A program made the translations under genes and the position numbers. Below the pieces are notes generated by a model. It was not told where the DNA came from, searched no databases, and saw only the letters and a program-made list of their open reading frames with translations. Of a stretch of 64,000 bases of DNA, positions 34,747-43,001 are shown piece by piece (within the stretch, counting starts at the first letter, position 1; every line of letters begins with the position of its first letter). This DNA is from CAZPXH01 sp964591085 (GTDB lineage: Bacteria; Spirochaetota; Spirochaetia; DSM-27196; CAZPXH01), in the NCBI GenBank assembly GCA_964591085.1, contig CAZPXH010000004.1:1-64000 (forward strand). Direction: 5' to 3'.

Positions 34747-35727
34747 ATGCAAGTCCTTGTGACCGGCGGCGCCGGGTACATCGGAAGCCACGTATGCCTG
34801 CAGCTGCTGGACGCGGGGCACCAGGTCCAGGTCCTGGACAACCTGTCTTCCGGGAGCAAGGCCGCGGTACCGCCTGGTGCGGAACTGGTGCTTGGCGACG
34901 TTTCGGACACCGCCCTGCTGGAGAAGCTCCTCACTGGTGCGGAAGCGGTGATTCACCTGGCGGCGCTGAAGGCGGCGGGAGAAAGCATGGAGCAGCCCGG
35001 CCGCTACGCCACGGCAAACATCGGGGCGAGCCTGGGGCTCTGCCGCGCCATGATGGACGCCGGGGTGAACATCCTGGTCTTCTCTTCTTCGGCTGCGGTC
35101 TACGGCGCTCCGCAGTACCTACCCGTTGACGAGGAACACCCGAAAGAACCGCTGAACTACTACGGATACACCAAGCTGGTGATTGAGCAGAACCTGGACT
35201 GGTTTGACCGGCTCGCGGGCTTCCGCTCCGCGCGCCTGCGCTACTTCAACGCCGCCGGCTACAATCCGGATGGTCGCATCTCCGGCCTAGAACGAAACCC
35301 GGCCAACCTGCTGCCGGTGGTGATGGAAGCTGCCCGGGGCTTGCGGCCGGAGCTTCAGATCTTTGGCGATGACTACAACACCCACGACGGAACCGGGGTC
35401 CGTGACTACGTCCACGCCAGCGATCTGGCCGACGCACATCTCCGCGCACTCCAGCACCTCGCCGGGGGCGGGCACAGCTTTGCAGTGAACCTTGGGAGCG
35501 AGTCCGGTGCAAGCGTCCGGGACGTCTGCGCCGCGGTGGAACGGGTGAGCGGAAAACCGGTCCCCGCGCGGGTGGTGGACCGCCGGCCGGGTGATCCGGA
35601 CAGCCTGGTGGCAAGTTCCCGTTCAGCGTTCGAGCTTCTGGGCTGGGAAGGCCGCCTCAGCGATGTGGGCACCCTGGTCAGGAGCACCTGGGAGCAGTAC
35701 CGACGCGAGGGCGTGGGCAGCGACTGA
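34747..35727 (+). CDS. galE: UDP-glucose 4-epimerase
   Basis: NAD-dependent short-chain dehydrogenase interconverting UDP-glucose and UDP-galactose. The 326-aa product starts with the Rossmann motif V-T-G-G-A-G-Y-I-G-S-H and has the catalytic Y-x3-K in YYGYTK and the Ser/Ala segment FSSSAAVYG. C-terminal RDYVHASDLADAH is typical. ATG 34747 is fixed by the Rossmann start. Divergent from phosphofructokinase. Confidence 0.94.
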   Translation: MQVLVTGGAGYIGSHVCLQLLDAGHQVQVLDNLSSGSKAAVPPGAELVLGDVSDTALLEKLLTGAEAVIHLAALKAAGESMEQPGRYATANIGASLGLCRAMMDAGVNILVFSSSAAVYGAPQYLPVDEEHPKEPLNYYGYTKLVIEQNLDWFDRLAGFRSARLRYFNAAGYNPDGRISGLERNPANLLPVVMEAARGLRPELQIFGDDYNTHDGTGVRDYVHASDLADAHLRALQHLAGGGHSFAVNLGSESGASVRDVCAAVERVSGKPVPARVVDRRPGDPDSLVASSRSAFELLGWEGRLSDVGTLVRSTWEQYRREGVGSD

Positions 35728-35732
35728 CCAGC

Positions 35733-35954
35733 TCAACCGGGTTCAGTGGGGCCGCCGGGAGAGTCCTTGATCCTGGGGTTCCTCTCAAAGCGCGGACAAT
35801 GCCTTCCGGTGCTCCGGAACACCTCCACGGATGGAAGTGCCTGGCTCTTGATGCCAAACACACTGCAGGTGTGAGGATAGCCGGGATCCCAGCTCACCCG
35901 GTGGAACCTGCACTTGAGGCAGTTGGGAAAGGGTCCGCGGTCGCTTTCAGCCAT
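35733..35954 (-). CDS. Small Cys-rich conserved protein
   Basis: Soluble protein of 73 aa with C-x2-C, then T-C about 16 residues on, then a G-x-K-S-x3-P-S-x-E-V-x2-S-T-G-x2-C pattern. I recognise this as a widespread small family of unknown function, often mislabelled uracil-DNA glycosylase in databases (from memory). Four Cys suggest a metal-binding fold. ATG 35954 was chosen; an ATG at 35993 is also in frame. It sits tail to tail with galE, 5 nt apart. Confidence 0.65.
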   Translation of the reverse strand: MAESDRGPFPNCLKCRFHRVSWDPGYPHTCSVFGIKSQALPSVEVFRSTGRHCPRFERNPRIKDSPGGPTEPG

Positions 35955-36031
35955 GCTGATGATCCAGCGCCGGGTGGACTTGCCCCCGAGCATCCCAGCG
36001 ATTACGCTCCGTGCAATCGGACAGAATCTGC

Positions 36032-37315
36032 ATGTACGAGGCACAACCTCCCGCGCTTCGCGCTCTTCCTGTGGAAGTCAACTGGAACAATGGCAACTCG
36101 CTGGCACTGGATCAACATGGTTCGGAAATGCAGGCGCTGGTACGCGCCCTGGACATGGACGCTCTCCCGGTCTTCACCGTCAGGGCCGGTGCTCCGCAAC
36201 CACGCTACCTCATTGGCAGTGGCACGGTGGATCAGGTCTGTGAGTATGCCCGCAGCCTGGACGCGGACTGCATTGTTGTAGATGAGGAGCTCAGTCCCGC
36301 ACAGCAGCGGAATTGGGAGCGCATTGCCAAATGTGCCGTGCTGGATCGCCGGGATGTGATCCTGGAGATCTTTGCAAGCCGTGCGGAGACCCGGGATGCG
36401 CGCCTGCAGGTGGAGCTCGCCCGTCTGGAGCACCAGCTTCCCCGCCTCACTGCGCAGTGGACCCACCTCTCACGGCAGCGTGGTAGCGTGAAGGGAACGC
36501 GGGGCGAGGGTGAAACCCAGCTGGAGATTGACCGGCGCGCGGTCCGGGACCGGATTACCCGGCTTCGGCGGGATCTCACCCGTGTCGGGCGGGACCGCAG
36601 GCTCAATCGGGGCAGGCGGGCCCGCACCGGAATCCCGGTGGTTGCGCTTGTCGGCTATACCAACGCGGGCAAGACCAGCCTGCTGCGGGCTCTGGCGGAC
36701 AGCGGACCCGGTGGTGAGAACCGTCCCTTTGCCACCCTGGACACGCGCCTCAGGCGGGTCCGTACGCCCGGCGGCCCCATCCTCCTTTCGGACACCGTTG
36801 GATTCCTCCGCCGCCTGCCCACCGAGCTCATTGATGCGTTCCACTCAACGCTGGAGGAGGCGGCTGAGGCTGACATCCTCCTGCACGTGCTGGATGTCTC
36901 AACCGATGAGGCCGCCGAACACGAGCTGGTCACCCGGGGGATTCTGCAGCGGATTGGCGCAGTGGGTCAGCCGATGATTCTGGTGCTGAACAAGGCAGAC
37001 CGGGATTCCGCCGCCGCTTTGCCAGCTCTGCCACGATCGGTGCTGGATGACTACATCGCAGTGGTCAGGACCTCTGCCACAACGGGCTCAGGAATTCCAG
37101 AGCTGATGGCGGCCATCGGCCAGGCCATCGCGTCCCGAAACGTCACAACAGACCTGGAGATACCCGCCGCCCGCTATGACCTGCTTGCCGCCATCCATCG
37201 CTCCGGGCGGATCCTGGCGGAAGACCACACCGGGGAGAGCATCCGGGTGCAGGCGGTCCTGCAGGAAGAAGACCTGGCAAGGATACAACGCGCAATCGCG
37301 GGTACAAGCCCGTGA
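36032..37315 (+). CDS. hflX: Ribosome-associated GTPase HflX
   Basis: GTPase that splits or rescues stalled 70S ribosomes. The product is 427 aa. The N-terminal nucleotide-binding-like domain is followed by the HflX hallmark G-x-R-G-E-G-E-T-Q-L-E-x-D-R-R near residue 155, then the G domain with G1 VGYTNAGKTSLL, G3 DTVGF and G4 NKAD. GTG 36011 in the same frame could add 7 residues; neither start has a good ribosome-binding site. The stop overlaps the ABC ATPase gene as GTGA. Confidence 0.94.
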   Translation: MYEAQPPALRALPVEVNWNNGNSLALDQHGSEMQALVRALDMDALPVFTVRAGAPQPRYLIGSGTVDQVCEYARSLDADCIVVDEELSPAQQRNWERIAKCAVLDRRDVILEIFASRAETRDARLQVELARLEHQLPRLTAQWTHLSRQRGSVKGTRGEGETQLEIDRRAVRDRITRLRRDLTRVGRDRRLNRGRRARTGIPVVALVGYTNAGKTSLLRALADSGPGGENRPFATLDTRLRRVRTPGGPILLSDTVGFLRRLPTELIDAFHSTLEEAAEADILLHVLDVSTDEAAEHELVTRGILQRIGAVGQPMILVLNKADRDSAAALPALPRSVLDDYIAVVRTSATTGSGIPELMAAIGQAIASRNVTTDLEIPAARYDLLAAIHRSGRILAEDHTGESIRVQAVLQEEDLARIQRAIAGTSP

Positions 37316-37995
37316 GCGAATCGATAATCCCGGCACTCCGCTGTACCGAGCTCCACTTCCGCTACCAGCCGCAGTCCGGTCCCGTGCAGGCCGTCAACGG
37401 CATCAGCCTGGCGCTGGAGCCGGGCGTTGTGGCGGGCCTCTCCGGCCCGTCCGGCAGCGGCAAGACCAGCTTTCTCCGCCTTGCTGCGGGACTTGCGGTT
37501 CCGGACTCGGGGAGCATTGAGGTTGCCGGCCGGACCATGGATCCGGAGGATCCAGACCTTCGAGCCGAGATCCGGCGGGAGCTCCTGGGAATTGTTGAGC
37601 AGCAGGCCAATCTGCTGCCACTGTTCTCGGTTGCGGAGAACCTGGAGCTGCCACTGCAACTTGCCGGGTGGATTCCTGCGGACCGCTACGCGAGGGTTCA
37701 GGAACTTCTGGAACTGCTCGGTCTGGGTTACCTGCAGAGCCGCCTGGCCAGAGAGCTCAGCGGCGGAGAGCAGCAGCGGATTGCGGTGTGCCAGGCGCTG
37801 GCACCGAGGCCCGCGGTGGTGCTGGCTGACGAACCTACCGCCAGCCTGGACTCGGTTGCCGGCGGAATGGTGATGGACCTGCTCTCGGAGACGGCCCGGG
37901 CGCAGGGCGCGGCGGTCCTGGTGGCCACCCATGACCCGGAGGCGCTGGAGCGCTGTGACGTCGTGTATCAAATCCGGGACGGCCACCTGCAGTGA
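37312..37995 (+). CDS. ABC transporter ATPase, FtsE/LolD/MacB type
   Basis: ATP-binding subunit of 227 aa with Walker A G-P-S-G-S-G-K-T-S, signature L-S-G-G-E-Q-Q-R and Walker B VVLADEP, plus the H-loop THD. Size and sequence fit the FtsE/LolD/MacB subclass, which drives mechanotransmission or lipoprotein extraction rather than classic import. GTG start coupled to hflX, and coupled by 4 nt to two permease genes downstream. Confidence 0.92.
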   Translation: MSESIIPALRCTELHFRYQPQSGPVQAVNGISLALEPGVVAGLSGPSGSGKTSFLRLAAGLAVPDSGSIEVAGRTMDPEDPDLRAEIRRELLGIVEQQANLLPLFSVAENLELPLQLAGWIPADRYARVQELLELLGLGYLQSRLARELSGGEQQRIAVCQALAPRPAVVLADEPTASLDSVAGGMVMDLLSETARAQGAAVLVATHDPEALERCDVVYQIRDGHLQ

Positions 37996-38732
37996 GGGGA
38001 GTCCTCGCACAGACCTCCCGGAAGCTGAGCTTCCGGCCTCGTCGGGCCGCCGTGCTCCGGAGCGCCGTTCTCACAGCCCTCCAGTGTGCTGCCCTGCTCC
38101 TTCTGGCCATTGGCGCGGCGCCGCGGGGGCCGCAGGAAACTACCATTGTGGTGTTGTCATCCAGAGATCTGGCAGGGGCGGAAGACATCCTCAGTGACTT
38201 TGACTACCAGGTGAGCAGTGCGCGCACAGCGGATGGCTCACGGCAACTGTTGACAGAACCCAGGCGGGGATTTGGCGTTGATGCCGCCGCCACCGACATC
38301 GTGGAGCTGCTGGCAGAGCTGCCGGTTCTGGTTGTGCCCCGCGTCTATCTGGATCCGCAGTGGACCGCGCCGGACTCATCGGCCGCGCGCCTTGGTGGGC
38401 TTACGGCGCTTGCAGCAACGGGCGTTCTGCTGCTTGGTGCTGTCCGAGGCGTGGCTGAGGGAGCCGGTGCGGAGCGCAGACGGCTCCGTGCGCTTGGTCT
38501 GACAACGGCAGAGCTCCGCCTGCTCTTCTTCCTGCAGGCCGGCTGGATAGGCGCCCCGGCAACGGGTCTCTCGCTCCTCCTGGCGCTGGTGGGACGTGGA
38601 GCTGTCCCCGGCCTGATAAGCGCCTGGCTTTCCTCGGTTCTGGTGCTCGGCGGGCTTTCCAGCGTGTCCGCCATGATTCTGGCTCGGCGGGAACTGGGCG
38701 GGGGCCTGTACCGAACGGACCGCAGACCGTGA
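37992..38732 (+). CDS. FtsX-like ABC permease, first subunit
   Basis: Membrane protein of 246 aa. TM1 is near residues 24-42, then comes a periplasmic domain of about 85 residues, then three TMs near 132-152, 176-198 and 205-230. This is the four-TM FtsX/MacB layout at about FtsX size. GTG start overlaps the ATPase stop, and its own stop overlaps the next gene, also a four-TM-type protein, suggesting a heterodimeric permease. Cargo unknown. Confidence 0.75.
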   Translation: MRGVLAQTSRKLSFRPRRAAVLRSAVLTALQCAALLLLAIGAAPRGPQETTIVVLSSRDLAGAEDILSDFDYQVSSARTADGSRQLLTEPRRGFGVDAAATDIVELLAELPVLVVPRVYLDPQWTAPDSSAARLGGLTALAATGVLLLGAVRGVAEGAGAERRRLRALGLTTAELRLLFFLQAGWIGAPATGLSLLLALVGRGAVPGLISAWLSSVLVLGGLSSVSAMILARRELGGGLYRTDRRP

Positions 38733-39496
38733 ACGGCCTGCCACGCGCCATCCGCCGCCTGCAGTTCTCCGTCTGGCGTTACGTGGCCTTGACCATTCTG
38801 GCTGCGGCCGGCTCCTGGACCGCGGTCCAGGTTGCTGCGGAACTGGTGCCGGCAGAGACTGGTGGACCAGTTGCAGAGATCTCCCTGAACGGTGTGACGG
38901 TCCTCGCGCTTGTGCTTGCGGATTCGGAGCCAGGTTCGGGCATCTCGGTGGACCCCGCTGCCGGACCGGGAGTTGAAACACCGGAGGGCGTGGTGTTCCC
39001 CCTCGTCAGCCCACCGGCCCCCGGGGCGCAGGCCCTGCAGGTCCAGGGTCCCCTGAGGATTGTGCCGACTCCGGCCATGGACATGGAGCTTCAGTCCGCC
39101 ACCGGGCCCGGCTCCTTCGGCGGTGGCCCTGCCCGTCGGGAAGCTGGCTCCGCCGCTGCCGGGGATGATCCAGCCGCTTGGTTGCGGATTCTGCTGGGTC
39201 TTGCGGTGGCCGTCGTCTCGGCTGCACTGTGGGCCCTGCTCTGCAGTGACCTTCCGGACCCCGCTGATGTTGCAAGCCTGCAGCGGCTCGGAATGACCAG
39301 GCGGCAGGCCCTGTCCGAGTGGCGCTGGCTGGTGTGGTTGATGGCGATACTCGGGCTCGGCCTTGCATCTCTCGCCGGGCTTGTTGCCGGGGTCGGCGGT
39401 CTGCTGGCAACGGACGTATTTCTGCTCGCCGCGGCACTTTTCGTGCATGGGGCGGGGGCAAGCGTTGCAATTCAGCGGCTTGGCGCGCTACGTTAA
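38729..39496 (+). CDS. FtsX-like ABC permease, second subunit
   Basis: Membrane protein of 255 aa. TM1 is near residues 18-37, then a periplasmic domain rich in Pro, Gly and Ala (about 40-148), then three TMs near 150-170, 195-218 and 222-245. The GTG start overlaps the previous stop as GTGA. Sequence identity to its partner is not obvious. The set ATPase, permease, permease looks like a divergent FtsEX- or MacB-type complex. Confidence 0.72.
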   Translation: MNGLPRAIRRLQFSVWRYVALTILAAAGSWTAVQVAAELVPAETGGPVAEISLNGVTVLALVLADSEPGSGISVDPAAGPGVETPEGVVFPLVSPPAPGAQALQVQGPLRIVPTPAMDMELQSATGPGSFGGGPARREAGSAAAGDDPAAWLRILLGLAVAVVSAALWALLCSDLPDPADVASLQRLGMTRRQALSEWRWLVWLMAILGLGLASLAGLVAGVGGLLATDVFLLAAALFVHGAGASVAIQRLGALR

Positions 39497-39504
39497 CGGT
39501 CAAA

Positions 39505-40092
39505 ATGGCTGGTCGGCCGCTCCGACACTCCAAACCCGCTGTCGTTTACACCCACACCTACAGCTCTTCCATCGGTCCGCTGTACCTCGCTTTGGATCGC
39601 GGGGGGCGGGTTCTTGGAATCAGCTTTGTGTCCACTCCAGAGATTGGCGGTGGCGTGAAGTACGAGGAGAATCGATGGGCCTGCGGCGAGCTCGCATGGC
39701 AACTGGACGAGTACTTCGCCGGTCGGCTGGAACACTTCACGGTTGACGTGGCGCTTCACGGTACGCCGTTCCAGGTAGAAGTCTGGAAGCGGCTGCGCAA
39801 GATCCCCTACGGCGAGGTCATGAGCTACGGTGTTGTTGCCCAGAAAATCGGGCGCCAGCGTGCGGCCCAAGCGGTGGGAAATGCTGTCGCCGCCAACCCC
39901 ATTCCGATCATCGTCCCATGCCACAGGGTTGTGCGCACTGACGGTGACATCGGGGAGTACGCCGCCAGAAGCCTGGGGTCCTATCGCGGGCGTCAGGTGA
40001 AGGCGGAGCTGCTGCGAATTGAGGGCACCTTTGATCGGCTCAGTCAGCCGACTTTGCTGCCGGCTGGGGCGGCTTCACAAACATTTGCATAA
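39505..40092 (+). CDS. ogt: Methylated-DNA--cysteine S-methyltransferase
   Basis: Suicide DNA-repair protein that removes alkyl groups from O6-alkylguanine. The 195-aa product has the active-site P-C-H-R-V near residue 140, the DNA-binding PYGEVMSYG and AVGNAVAANPIP segments. Start ATG 39505, 8 nt after the permease stop. The 3' end overlaps the opposite-strand gene at 40040 by 53 nt, so the C-termini of both are encoded by the same DNA. Confidence 0.93.
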   Translation: MAGRPLRHSKPAVVYTHTYSSSIGPLYLALDRGGRVLGISFVSTPEIGGGVKYEENRWACGELAWQLDEYFAGRLEHFTVDVALHGTPFQVEVWKRLRKIPYGEVMSYGVVAQKIGRQRAAQAVGNAVAANPIPIIVPCHRVVRTDGDIGEYAARSLGSYRGRQVKAELLRIEGTFDRLSQPTLLPAGAASQTFA

Positions 40093-41638
40093 GCTGAACA
40101 AAGTAGAAGATCCGGGTATAGACCGCCGGCAGGACCTGTTTCAGGTCTGCCTCGTTCTGGTTTTCCAGTTCCTTCCAGTTCAATAGCAGTTCTGGCCGGG
40201 GCTTCTGGTGATCCTCAATTGCCACCTTCAGCTGTTTCCCAACGCCAATAAGGCCGCTGGCGGCCTGGTGGATCATGGCCAGCGCCGAAGCGTTGATCTG
40301 CTCAATCAGCTCATTCAGGGTTTTGGCCGTGCTCCGATCACTCTGCATCACCCGCCCCATCGCGCGGCGGACTTTCTGGCCCATGTCCCCCTCATCCGCA
40401 AGGTCCTCGTCAAACTTGACCACCTTCTCTTTGGCGTCCATCACCTCGTAGAAGGCATCGCTGAACTTCTGGGATTCGATGTTGGTGCTCCACTTGCCGC
40501 GAACACTGAGCAGATCGTGCACTTCCCGGATATCCCGCTGCGCATAGTCCACCAGAAAAGCCTTGAGGTAGTTGAAGGCCTGCGTATGCTGGTATCCAAC
40601 CACCGCCTTCTTGGCAAACATCAGGTTGGCCTTGTCGGTGTAGTAGCGTGAGCGGGAGACGGCGCTGGTACCAAACACCTTGGTCACCAGCTGCTCAATC
40701 CTCGCCTCGCGCTTCTCTGAGACCAGTTTGCGGATGGTTGCCTCCGTGGTACTCCGGATTCGCTCCAGGTAGGGCTGGACAATGCGCTCTGCTCGAGGCT
40801 TGGGATGGGGGTTGAAGGCGGGATCACCCTCCAGATGCCGGACAATGAGGACCAGCACGCCGCTCTTTCGGATCTGGTCTATCTGGGAGAGCAGCTTCCT
40901 CCACTGTTCGCGATCCACCACCTCCACGCCACGGTACTCGGCAAGCGCGTCCAGCAGGCCCGCCCAGTCGGCGTTCTTGTCCAGGACGAACATGACGTCC
41001 ATCAGGTCCTTGAGGTCATCGCAAATGTACTCGCCGCTGATGGCCTCAAAGCTGGGGTTGGCGGAGGGGTCTCCCTCCCGGAAGGATGAATCAAACTTCC
41101 GCAGGGTGAAGAACCAGTCGTAGCGGACAAAGTCGCTGAAGGCTTTAAGTAGGGTGTAGCGCTGGTTGATGAGCTGGTTGGTACTGTGATCAAAGCCCGC
41201 AACAAAGGTCTGGAGCTGCTGTTTGAGCGCGTCGGCGAGGGCGCGGGTGTCCATGGTCTTGGCCCGCTGCCGGATCGACTCCTCGCTGAAGCCCGCGGCG
41301 AGTTCCCGCTGCTCCGGGCTCATCCCCTGCTCCACCATGATCTGCCTCAGTGCTTCGCTGTCCGCAGCGTTGGACAACAGCTGGGATGCTGGCGCAATCA
41401 CCCGATACATGTCGTACAGCATCCGGGCGAGTCCGGGCAGCGCTTCCTTCTGGCGGGGCTTGTAGAGCTTCTGCCGGGACCGACTGAGAGTCTTTTCTAT
41501 CTGTCGGAGCTGGCGCTTCTTCTGGCGGGTTGATTCGTCGCCGCCAAGGACCATCTCCAGTAGGCGGGAAAACAGTCCGCCGCCAGCAGCCCCCGACTGC
41601 GCGGACGGCTTTTGCTTCCCGCGGGACGAATCCGGCAT
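40040..41638 (-). CDS. Large soluble protein, spirochaete DUF5312-like
   Basis: Soluble, largely helical, charged protein of 532 aa. No signal peptide, no membrane segment, no enzymatic motif. N-terminus (1-30) is low-complexity. The ending FVKPPQPAAKSAD overlaps ogt by 53 nt. I associate it with the spirochaete-restricted family DUF5312 from memory of its size and layout; this is not certain. ATG 41638 lies 58 nt from a divergent aminotransferase, with an inverted repeat between. Confidence 0.65.
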   Translation of the reverse strand: MPDSSRGKQKPSAQSGAAGGGLFSRLLEMVLGGDESTRQKKRQLRQIEKTLSRSRQKLYKPRQKEALPGLARMLYDMYRVIAPASQLLSNAADSEALRQIMVEQGMSPEQRELAAGFSEESIRQRAKTMDTRALADALKQQLQTFVAGFDHSTNQLINQRYTLLKAFSDFVRYDWFFTLRKFDSSFREGDPSANPSFEAISGEYICDDLKDLMDVMFVLDKNADWAGLLDALAEYRGVEVVDREQWRKLLSQIDQIRKSGVLVLIVRHLEGDPAFNPHPKPRAERIVQPYLERIRSTTEATIRKLVSEKREARIEQLVTKVFGTSAVSRSRYYTDKANLMFAKKAVVGYQHTQAFNYLKAFLVDYAQRDIREVHDLLSVRGKWSTNIESQKFSDAFYEVMDAKEKVVKFDEDLADEGDMGQKVRRAMGRVMQSDRSTAKTLNELIEQINASALAMIHQAASGLIGVGKQLKVAIEDHQKPRPELLLNWKELENQNEADLKQVLPAVYTRIFYFVQLMQMFVKPPQPAAKSAD

Positions 41639-41642
41639 GGTA

Positions 41643-41665
41643 GTCGTTGGACGCTACCCAACGAC
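41643..41665. promoter_or_regulatory. Perfect inverted repeat between divergent genes
   Basis: GTCGTTGG-(7 nt)-CCAACGAC, arms 41643-41650 and 41658-41665. It sits in the 58-nt space between the divergent starts at 41638 (-) and 41697 (+) and has no T-run. Its position and spacing suit a dimeric regulator's operator or a hairpin in a leader; the regulator is unknown. Confidence 0.45.
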
Positions 41666-41696
41666 CCGTGGGCTGTCAATGTTGTACGCTGTGGCG

Positions 41697-43001
41697 ATGA
41701 ATCCGCTTGCTGCTGAACTCAACAAACAGCTGGCCGGGACGGTTGCGGAAGCACTCCTCTCCAAACTCGGCCGCAGCCTCTTTTTCCCCCGCGGAATAGT
41801 GGCGCAGACCGCCGAGGCCTCCGGCCGGGCAACCCGCTACAACGCAACCGTTGGCATGGCCAAGGCAGGCGGGGAAGCACTGACCACGGAACTGATGCGG
41901 GAGCTGGTGCTGCCCCTGTCCCCAGGTGAGTCCGTTGCCTACGCGCCAACGCCCGGGCTTCCTGCGCTTCGCGACACCTGGAAGCAGGAGATCCGATCCA
42001 AGAATCCCTCCCTCGGCGAGTTTCCCTTCCGCCCGCTGGTGGTTCCGGGCCTCACCCATGGCATCTACCAGCTTGCGTCCCTGTTTGTGGACCAGGGTGA
42101 CCAGATCCTGGTGCCGGACCTGTTCTGGGGGAACTATCGCCTGATGCTGGAGACCCGCTTTGGCGCGCGGCTCCAGCCCTTCCCCTTCTTCACAGCAGAC
42201 GGGGGATTCGACCTTGCCGCACTGGATGCGGCGCTGTCCCGCTTCACCGCCAAGGCCATCCTCCTCCTCAACACACCCAACAACCCCAGTGGCTACTCTC
42301 TGACCAGGTCGGAAGCTACCGATCTCGCGTCCCTGCTGAAGGCCCACGCGGAACGCGGGTGCCGTCTGCTTGTCCTCAGCGATGACGCGTACTTTGGCCT
42401 GGTCTACGAGGACGGGATCTACGCTGAGTCGCTCTTCGCGCTGATAGCGGATCTCCATCCCAACATCCTGGCGGCCAAGGTTGACGGTGCTACCAAGGAA
42501 GACTTTGCCTGGGGTCTGCGGGTGGGCTTTGTGACGCTTGCTGCGCAATCCCTGCCGGAGTCCGCCTGCCGCGCGCTTGAACAGAAGATGGCCGGCGGTA
42601 TCCGCTCGGTGGTCAGCAACGCGCCAATGATCAGCCAGCAGCTGGTCCTGCGCCTCTATCGTGATCCCGCCTACGCTCAGCAAAAGCAGGCGCTGGCGGA
42701 GACCCTGAGGGAGCGCTACGCCGCGGTTCAGGCGCAGCTGTCCGGACACGGCATTCCGCGCTCCCCGTTCCCGGATCCGGACGGAGGCTTGACTGCACTG
42801 CCGCACAACTCCGGGTACTTCATGAGCCTCCGCCTCGGGCGACCCGTGGCGGAGCAACTCAGGCAGGCCCTGCTTGATTCAGGAATCGGAACCATCAGCA
42901 TCGGGGATGACATCCTGCGGATTGCCTTTGCCTCCGTTGATGCAGATGAGATTCCCGGCCTGTACCGGGCCATCGTGAGCCACTACCAGAACCTGCGTTG
43001 A
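41697..43001 (+). CDS. Class I/II PLP aminotransferase
   Basis: Protein of 434 aa with fold-type I features: NTPNNPSGY substrate loop, D-D-A-Y-F-G-L, Schiff-base Lys in DGATKEDFAWGLRVGF, and the C-terminal LRIAF Arg. The wording around the Lys (ATKEDFAWGLR) differs from ordinary aspartate aminotransferases. I cannot name the substrate. Start ATG 41697 chosen by domain; 20 more codons are open upstream, across the inverted repeat. The stop overlaps the next gene (TGATG). Confidence 0.85.
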   Translation: MNPLAAELNKQLAGTVAEALLSKLGRSLFFPRGIVAQTAEASGRATRYNATVGMAKAGGEALTTELMRELVLPLSPGESVAYAPTPGLPALRDTWKQEIRSKNPSLGEFPFRPLVVPGLTHGIYQLASLFVDQGDQILVPDLFWGNYRLMLETRFGARLQPFPFFTADGGFDLAALDAALSRFTAKAILLLNTPNNPSGYSLTRSEATDLASLLKAHAERGCRLLVLSDDAYFGLVYEDGIYAESLFALIADLHPNILAAKVDGATKEDFAWGLRVGFVTLAAQSLPESACRALEQKMAGGIRSVVSNAPMISQQLVLRLYRDPAYAQQKQALAETLRERYAAVQAQLSGHGIPRSPFPDPDGGLTALPHNSGYFMSLRLGRPVAEQLRQALLDSGIGTISIGDDILRIAFASVDADEIPGLYRAIVSHYQNLR

